The notes below the pieces were generated by a model that made no database searches, had not been told where the DNA came from, and saw only the letters and a program-made list of their open reading frames with translations. Positions 59,088 to 64,000 of a DNA stretch of 64,000 nt are shown piece after piece; the stretch's first letter is position 1; every line of letters begins with the position of its first letter. The translations under genes were made by a program, and so were the position numbers. Source of the DNA: Tenodera sinensis (lineage: Eukaryota; Arthropoda; Insecta; Mantodea; Mantidae); assembly GCA_030765045.1 (NCBI GenBank), contig CM060962.1, forward strand, positions 213,511,531-213,575,530, written 5' to 3'.

Positions 59088-59519
59088 ATGTCTCGGAAAA
59101 GAATTCGGCATACTGAAGAAGGAAAACATAACAGTAAGCTGATTAACAAAAAGCGTCGTGCAAGGGTAAAAAAGCGCCTGGAAATATTAAAAAGGCTAAA
59201 TAGGCAAACATCATCCGTTATAGTTTTATATCCACCCCCTGGCTTCCGCCGGGGTTTTGTGAGAAGAATTGCCGACTGTGACCCCAGACGTCAAAGACCC
59301 AGGATGGAAGTATGTCAACTAGTAGAAGATATTTTAGGTGTCCGCAAGAACAGAAAGGAGCAAACACCTGGATTATCATGGAGGTCACATATGGACCAAC
59401 ACTGCCTTAATTGTGGCAAAGTACACCCATTGGAAAAAACCAGACAAAATACACATAACACCTGGCGTAATAGAATTGCCAATTACTTCTTGGAATGGTT
59501 TATGGCATACAGGAATTAA
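59088..59519 (+). CDS. Orphan basic protein, 143 aa, unknown
   Basis: Opens at an ATG (59088) and closes with TAA at 59519; the frame is open a further 7 codons upstream. The N-terminal third is very basic (MSRKRIRHTEEGKHNSKLIN then KKRRARVKKRLEILKRLNRQ), consistent with a nuclear or nucleic-acid-binding protein. A proline/glycine segment YPPPGFRRGFVRRIADCDPR, an acidic EVCQLVEDILG helix and a CLNCGKVHP pair of cysteines follow. The base composition is less AT-rich than the flanks. I recognise no family. It could be a small single-exon gene, one exon of a larger gene (TATTTTAG at 59329-59336 resembles an acceptor), or the open remnant of a transposon ORF. Codon-to-codon regularity and length make pure chance less likely here than for any other unassigned frame in the window. 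Confidence 0.35.
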   Translation: MSRKRIRHTEEGKHNSKLINKKRRARVKKRLEILKRLNRQTSSVIVLYPPPGFRRGFVRRIADCDPRRQRPRMEVCQLVEDILGVRKNRKEQTPGLSWRSHMDQHCLNCGKVHPLEKTRQNTHNTWRNRIANYFLEWFMAYRN

Positions 59520-59875
59520 ATTTTACCTAAGAGTCTCTTAGATTTGAAGTCTGTCCCAAAAGGACAGGCTCATCCGATGCGACGGGTACGGAGGATCAAA
59601 CAGAGGTATTTATTTGTTGTAAAATATGAGATCGTATCTTTGAACTATCTACTACTTTGCATTATTAATAGCGATTGCATGAATATTGAATGTTGGAAGA
59701 TTTACTATTAATACTTCACAAGCTAACTATTCAGTCCCATGTACATATGTCAATCAAAGTAATACATGAAACATGCATACGTTAGCCAGTACAGGGTAGA
59801 GGTATAATATGGAGTATTTAAGGAGTTGTTTAAATATAAGATGTCCCCACGACAGAGATTAACTTAGGCTAATGG
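59520..59875. other. No recognisable feature
   Basis: AT-rich sequence after the orphan ORF. Confidence 0.35.
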
Positions 59876-60050
59876 GAAAAAAAAAACTGCATCTAACCTA
59901 ACCTCCCTTGAACCAGAAACCTAAACATACATAAACATTAATTTCTAAGAATTACTTTGGTGTAACCACTGGCTGATCACCGACCTAAGCTTATATAAAA
60001 AAATTAAACCGAACCTAACCTCCCGTCAATCAGAAACCAATAATCATAGC
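59876..60050. repeat. Short direct duplication with CTAACCT words
   Basis: 'aaaaaaaactgcatctaacctaacctccc...agaaaccta' at 59880-59923 recurs in diverged form as 'aaaaaattaaaccgaacctaacctccc...agaaacc' at 59997-60040, an offset of about 115 bp. Confidence 0.6.
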
Positions 60051-60700
60051 ATAGTTAAGGAACGCACGCAAGCATGGCGATGTGCTATTTTTAGATTTTG
60101 GCCACACTCCCAGGTGTTAGCAGCACTGCGGAATGAAGTATATGCCTAAGTATTGGGAGTGCGAGTGATTGACATATACGGGAGTATATCCTTGATTAAT
60201 TTTGAGAAAGTGATTTTGTAGGTATGAAGATGAAGCTAGACAGATATAATATTTACACATAACAGTATGGTTAGAGATTAAAACAATAGAAAGGCTAGAC
60301 TGCAAGAATTCACTTGCAGAAGACATACTTATGTCCGCTTATTTATTTTTGTTGTCATCCTCACTTTAAAACTTTGGTACCCATCTTCAAAGGCAAAGGT
60401 AACAGCAGTTCAGAATCGGTATTTCATGTGACTTTGTTGATCTGTTTCTTCTGTTGTTGCTTGTCTAAGATATTATAGTCAGTATAACAGGATATTAACG
60501 GTTGATGATTACCTACTAACACACATAATTAAGGAAATGTTATAAATGTGCGAAATAAAACGTATTCCTAAAATTTAAGCAAAACTTCCATACTTAATAT
60601 AGTACATTTAAATAGTGTTGGCAATTTACTTTAGCAGCTGGTGACCGATTAAAACATGCTTAGTATGTACTAGTAACATCGTAGGTAATGATGGTTTGTG
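60051..60700. other. No recognisable feature
   Basis: AT-rich unique-looking sequence. Confidence 0.35.
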
Positions 60701-60965
60701 ATGTCACTATTGGGGCAAAAGCCTTCGGTAATGGAGCTGAGACTATAGCACTATAACATAGCCCCAAACCGCTCACGTGCTTGACCATATCAGACTCTCC
60801 GATATGCCGCAAGTTCGTCCCGCAGGACTTTTCTTACATGGTAGTATAGCTACTGACATGAGGCTGTGAATTTTTAGCACACTTAAAAACCATCGGTCTG
60901 GGTCAGGTTTGAACCTGGGACTTCGCCATCAGTGGGCCACACCTAACCAACATGTTGCATATTTG
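60700..60965 (-). mobile_element. Possible tRNA-derived SINE (minus)
   Basis: The minus strand reads GTTAGGTGTGGCCCACTGAT (degenerate A-box) and AGTCCCAGGTTCAAACCTGA (B-box-like, with a hairpin CAGGTTTGAACCTG). A CpG-containing body follows to about 60700. No second copy was found in the window to confirm it. Confidence 0.4.
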
Positions 60966-61009
60966 GTGACGTGCGGAAGAAGGGCAGTTTCAATTCGTCC
61001 TGTTTCAGC

Positions 61010-61275
61010 TATAAGTGTTTTACTTTCTCAGCTATTTGTCTATAATAGGTAGAGGTTGTATTGTACTTTATACCGAGATTTCACCGCAAATACACGTTTT
61101 CATACCCTCAATCCAAGTAAAAACGAAGTTTTAGAAAAAGATACGTGTATGTTTCTGTCTGTGAGTAGCATAAATAAAAAACGAAAAGTCGGTTAAGCAA
61201 ATCTTTCCAAGGATGCAACACAAACATCAACAATATCTGCACATACAAATATGTACTTTACATGGAACACTGTGT
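61010..61275 (+). repeat. Family A 5' part (plus)
   Basis: TTTTACTTTCTCAGCTATTT, GAGATTTCACCGCAAATACA and 'aacgaaaagtcggttaag', truncated after 'tactttacatgg'. Microsatellite position reduced to 'gtgtatgtttctgtctgtg'. Confidence 0.7.
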
Positions 61276-61339
61276 TTTTATTTATTTTTTTTTTTTATAA
61301 TTTTTTTTTTTCCTCCCTCAGAATAGCTCTCACGATTGC
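61276..61339. repeat. T-rich tract
   Basis: Runs of T (61284-61312) between two consecutive Family A copies. Confidence 0.8.
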
Positions 61340-61998
61340 TAGTGTCTCTGCTACGTACATAGTGGGTAGAGGGGTATTGCATTTTCCATCCAAAAATTTG
61401 ATACCGAGATTTCACTGAAAATTCACGATTTGAGGTCCCTTGAAATATACATTTAGACAAAGGTCCGTGCGGTATGTGTGTGCGTGCCTGCGCGCGCGCG
61501 CGCGCGTGTGTGTGTACGAACAGCATAACTCTAAAGTGAAAATTCGGTTAAATACTAAACTTTCCATTTAAGTTCAGCATCTTCCAAGGATGCAACACAC
61601 AGATTTTCAAGAAAATCCCCCCCATCCCAAAAGTACTCTTTATATGGATGTTTCACATCTCGAAAACGGCTCAAATGATTTTGATAAAGTATCAAACTTT
61701 AAGAGATGTTCACGTGAAATAAATTTTAGGCACACCTTGAATTTTTTCGGAATGTACTCAGCAGTCCTTTTCAGTTTTGCTGAATTTTGCATAATTGGTA
61801 AACCGAAAGAGGTAAAAGTCTTACTACAGAAAAATAAAGCTCTTGTTAAAACTTACATTTTGTATAAGTTTTTTTTTTTTGGGGGGGGGGGGGAGAATTA
61901 ACCATTTTCGAATGAGAATTGTTATTCGTTTTCCTTTTAAGTCCTGGAACAAGCAAACAGGGTAGAGTTTCAAATCCATCACATCGCAAGTTAGTGAA
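61340..61998 (+). repeat. Family A copy (plus)
   Basis: CATCCAAAAATTTGATACCG, CG/TG tract at 61488-61515, GAACAGCATAACTCTAAAG, 'atgcaacacacagattttcaag', G-run at 61880-61893, and an end at 'tttcaaatccatcacatcgc'. Confidence 0.75.
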
Positions 61999-62390
61999 AG
62001 CCTGTTTGTTACTCTCTGGATTTTTGATTATCACATTAAATCATTTCTATCTTGTTTATTACGAGGTTTACTATTAACTTTAGTGTTTGTTTTCATGTTT
62101 GGTAAAGCTTGTAACTACTTAGTCGTGAATATTGTGGCTTATACTCGGTTTCTAAGTCGTCTAACATATACAACATGGATTCCACCATCCAACGACCTCA
62201 GTCCTCCTAACATGAGTCACCAATTAGTTATGCTCAAGCATTAAGAGTATGCTGTATCTTAGAAAGGAAAACGCCATTGTGATTTACTCAGCCGATTCTG
62301 TTCCCACCATTAAATTTGTACAACAGTTGACTGCTAAAGTTAATCTATCTCTTAAGATTTGCTTCAAACATTTCAAACAAAAGACTCTAA
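61999..62390. other. No recognisable feature
   Basis: AT-rich unique-looking sequence between a Family A copy and a Family B element. Confidence 0.35.
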
Positions 62391-62393
62391 CTG

Positions 62394-62618
62394 AATTGTT
62401 CTTCCACAAAATAGCCGTAGGTAGGATAAGGTTGGAAAGGTTGGAATGAGACTAAAAAATTCAATGGCATAGCTGGGATTTGAACCATGGATCTTCCGGT
62501 CTCCGGTCTACGCGCTGATACGACATTAAATTCTCCAACTCACTTGCATTTTTCCCGGTAAACTACAATAAGATCTCAAATTTGTCCTACACATGGCTAA
62601 TTATGTGGAGGAACAATT
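62394..62618 (-). mobile_element. Family B tRNA-headed TIR element (minus)
   Basis: Left end AATTGTTCTTCCACAAAATA (plus 62394) and right end reading AATTGTTCCTCCACATAATT on the minus strand (62618) form an imperfect inverted repeat of about 35 bp (about 29 matches, one gap). On the minus strand GAGTTGGAGAATTTAATGTC precedes a degenerate tRNA-like core with B-box GGTTCAAATCCC. 'ccattgaattttttagtctc' and the tail CGGCTATTTTGTGGAAGAAC follow. The core and tail match the 16083 and 24951 copies. Confidence 0.75.
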
Positions 62619-62739
62619 AAATGTCCATTGATTGACCTTATAATAGGTTAAACTAGAAGCCCGGGGCTTATCTATGTACTTACAAAATTGTAAGTCGCCA
62701 TTATGGTATGTTATCTCATGTGCATTTGAGATCTCCTTG

Positions 62740-62905
62740 AGGTATACCGGGAAAATTCGAGTGAGATGGAGAATTTAATGTCATCTCAGTACGTTGCCAT
62801 CGTAGCTCAGTGATTAGAGCAACCGGGCAGAGACCGAATGAACCGTGGTTCAAATCCCGGCTATGGCATTGAATTGTTCAGTCTCATTACACCCTTTCCG
62901 AAAGA
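62740..62905 (+). mobile_element. Family B element, 3'-shortened (plus)
   Basis: ATACCGGGAAAATTCGAGTG, GATGGAGAATTTAATGTC, then a tRNA-like core (62803-62873) with A-box TAGCTCAGTGATTAGAG and B-box GGTTCAAATCCC. Flanking GCCATCG/CTATGGC can pair at 6 of 7 positions. The tail GGCATTGAATTGTTCAGTCT to 'ccctttccgaaag' follows, but the distal tail and terminal arm are absent. It sits head-to-head with the 62394 copy. Confidence 0.7.
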
Positions 62906-62919
62906 TTGTTTATTAGAAA

Positions 62920-62933
62920 CAGGGATTTGTGTA

Positions 62934-63008
<75 letters not shown>

Positions 63009-63690
63009 AACATAACCTAAAAAGGAAAGTCGGTTAAGTATCAAACTTAGTATTTAAATTCATCTCTTCGAAGGATGGTACGCGAAGATTTTGAAGAAAA
63101 TCCGCCCCCCCCCCCCCGACTACCCATTACATGCAACATTTCTTGACAGTTTTGTTTCTTTCAAAAATTTCTAACGATTTTGATTGAAGTACCATTTGTT
63201 TAACATACTTTCATAGCAAATGAAATGTATAACATCAATTTTCTTGGAATGTCATCAGAATTCCTGTTCATTCTGGATGACTTGCACAGTTAGTAAACGT
63301 AAGATACAGACAAGGTCTTACTACACAGCACATACAGCTCTCATTAAAACTCACAATTTAAGTCCATTTTTTGCGGAGTGAACCATGTCCCAAATATTTT
63401 TTATTATTTGTTTGAATTTTCCTATACTTATACTTCTCTCAAATGGAAAGTGATTATTCGTGTTTATGTCCTACACATGCAAACAGCATGGAATGTCAAA
63501 GCTCTTATAAGATGTGAACATCACTTAAGCCTACTGTGTTCTTCTCTTCTCATTGTACAAGGAAATATGTAACCAAAGAATTTCTGCAAATATTTACCTC
63601 GACTAACATGAGTAGATAGAAGAATGCGCGTTTGTAAAAATAGTTTTACAAGAGTAGAGAAACTCGTGTGAGTGCAACACATCAGATATT
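62920..63690 (+). repeat. Family A copy with GT-GA tract (plus)
   Basis: Starts at the microsatellite (GT to 62953, GA to 63006), then AACATAACCTAAAAAGGAAA, 'gatggtacgcgaagattttg', C-run at about 63104-63117, TCTAACGATTTTGATTGAAG, and ends GAGTGCAACACATCAGATAT. Confidence 0.8.
62933..63006. repeat. (GT)n(GA)n compound microsatellite
   Basis: GT repeat switching to about 50 bp of GA repeat at the Family A microsatellite position. Confidence 0.96.
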
Positions 63691-63950
63691 TCCATCTCTT
63701 TCCCATGCAAAGGAAACGCAATTTCAAAGTCATCACATACCGACCAGCTCTTAAAGATTTAGCCACCGCTTAAGCCTACTCTATCCTACCATACCCATTG
63801 TATCTACAAGGAAATGTGTAATAGAACAGTTTCTATAAAAGTCTGTGTGAATTGACTTGCAGTAGATAGAAGAATAAGGTTTTGTAAAAATAGTTTGTTG
63901 AAGAATGGGTAGAGAAAATCATATGATTGTAACACATGAGACTTTTTTCC
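63690..63950 (+). repeat. Family A 3' end, second subfamily (plus)
   Basis: 'cccatgcaaaggaaacgcaatttc', AAGATTTAGCCACCGCTTAA, 'ttgtatctacaaggaaatgtg', 'tttgttgaagaatgggtagag' and ATGATTGTAACACATGAGAC. It is fused to the end of the previous copy. Confidence 0.75.
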
Positions 63951-64000
63951 TTGGTTTCCCTGTCACCAAGATAAAATATTGCACGGGATATTTAATACCA

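Overview
The window looks like intergenic or intronic DNA from a large, repeat-rich arthropod genome, most likely an insect. Three things support this. There are short runs of CCTAA (the complement of the arthropod telomere unit TTAGG). There are several tRNA-headed SINE families and insect-type transposon remnants (hAT, Tc1/mariner-like, jockey-like LINE). And splice-like exon fragments and intronless pseudogenes occur, with no operons or close-packed ORFs. I cannot name the species; a cockroach-like or other large-genome polyneopteran insect would fit. I found no intact gene that I recognise with confidence.

Layout. 0-5 kb: old Family A fragments, a possible solo LTR, one near-full-length Family A copy with a CA tract, a possible short first exon at 4.54 kb, and interstitial telomere-like motifs. 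5.64-9.53 kb: a ~3.9 kb C-rich (ACC/GCC)n array. 10.3-11.3 kb: a broken, apparently intronless copy of proteasome activator PA28-gamma (PSME3). 13-25 kb: more Family A copies, SINEs, an inverted-repeat locus (15.1-16.5 kb), a retroposon-like repeat ending in a ~315 bp ATT tract, and a tRNA-containing element with terminal inverted repeats (24.95-25.23 kb). 26-30 kb: a decayed pseudogene of an arthropod repeat-associated protein family next to a 121 bp CA tract, then a 106-bp tandem repeat. 30-41 kb: SINEs, a Tc1/mariner-like transposase tail, a LINE tail and Family A pieces. 41.96-45.04 kb: a ~3.1 kb G-rich (GGT)n array in the opposite orientation to the first. 45-50.3 kb: SINEs and a third long AAT tract. 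50.62-52.81 kb: a complete but dead hAT transposon with 20-bp TIRs and a perfect 8-bp target duplication. 53.5-64 kb: a dense field of Family A copies in both orientations, a small basic orphan ORF at 59.1 kb, and two more tRNA/TIR elements at 62.4-62.9 kb.

Two features organise the window. Family A is a dispersed non-coding repeat of about 0.85-1.0 kb; by my hand-drawn boundaries roughly two dozen copies or pieces cover about a quarter of the sequence. It carries the GT/CA microsatellites and many homopolymers at fixed internal positions. Family B is a small family whose copies contain a central tRNA-like Pol III promoter and, in three of four copies, a 5' arm that is the inverted complement of the copy's own 3' tail, although the arm sequences differ between copies. 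Family B is my best candidate for an undescribed element type. The very long stop-free frames over the trinucleotide arrays are by-products of repeats, not genes.
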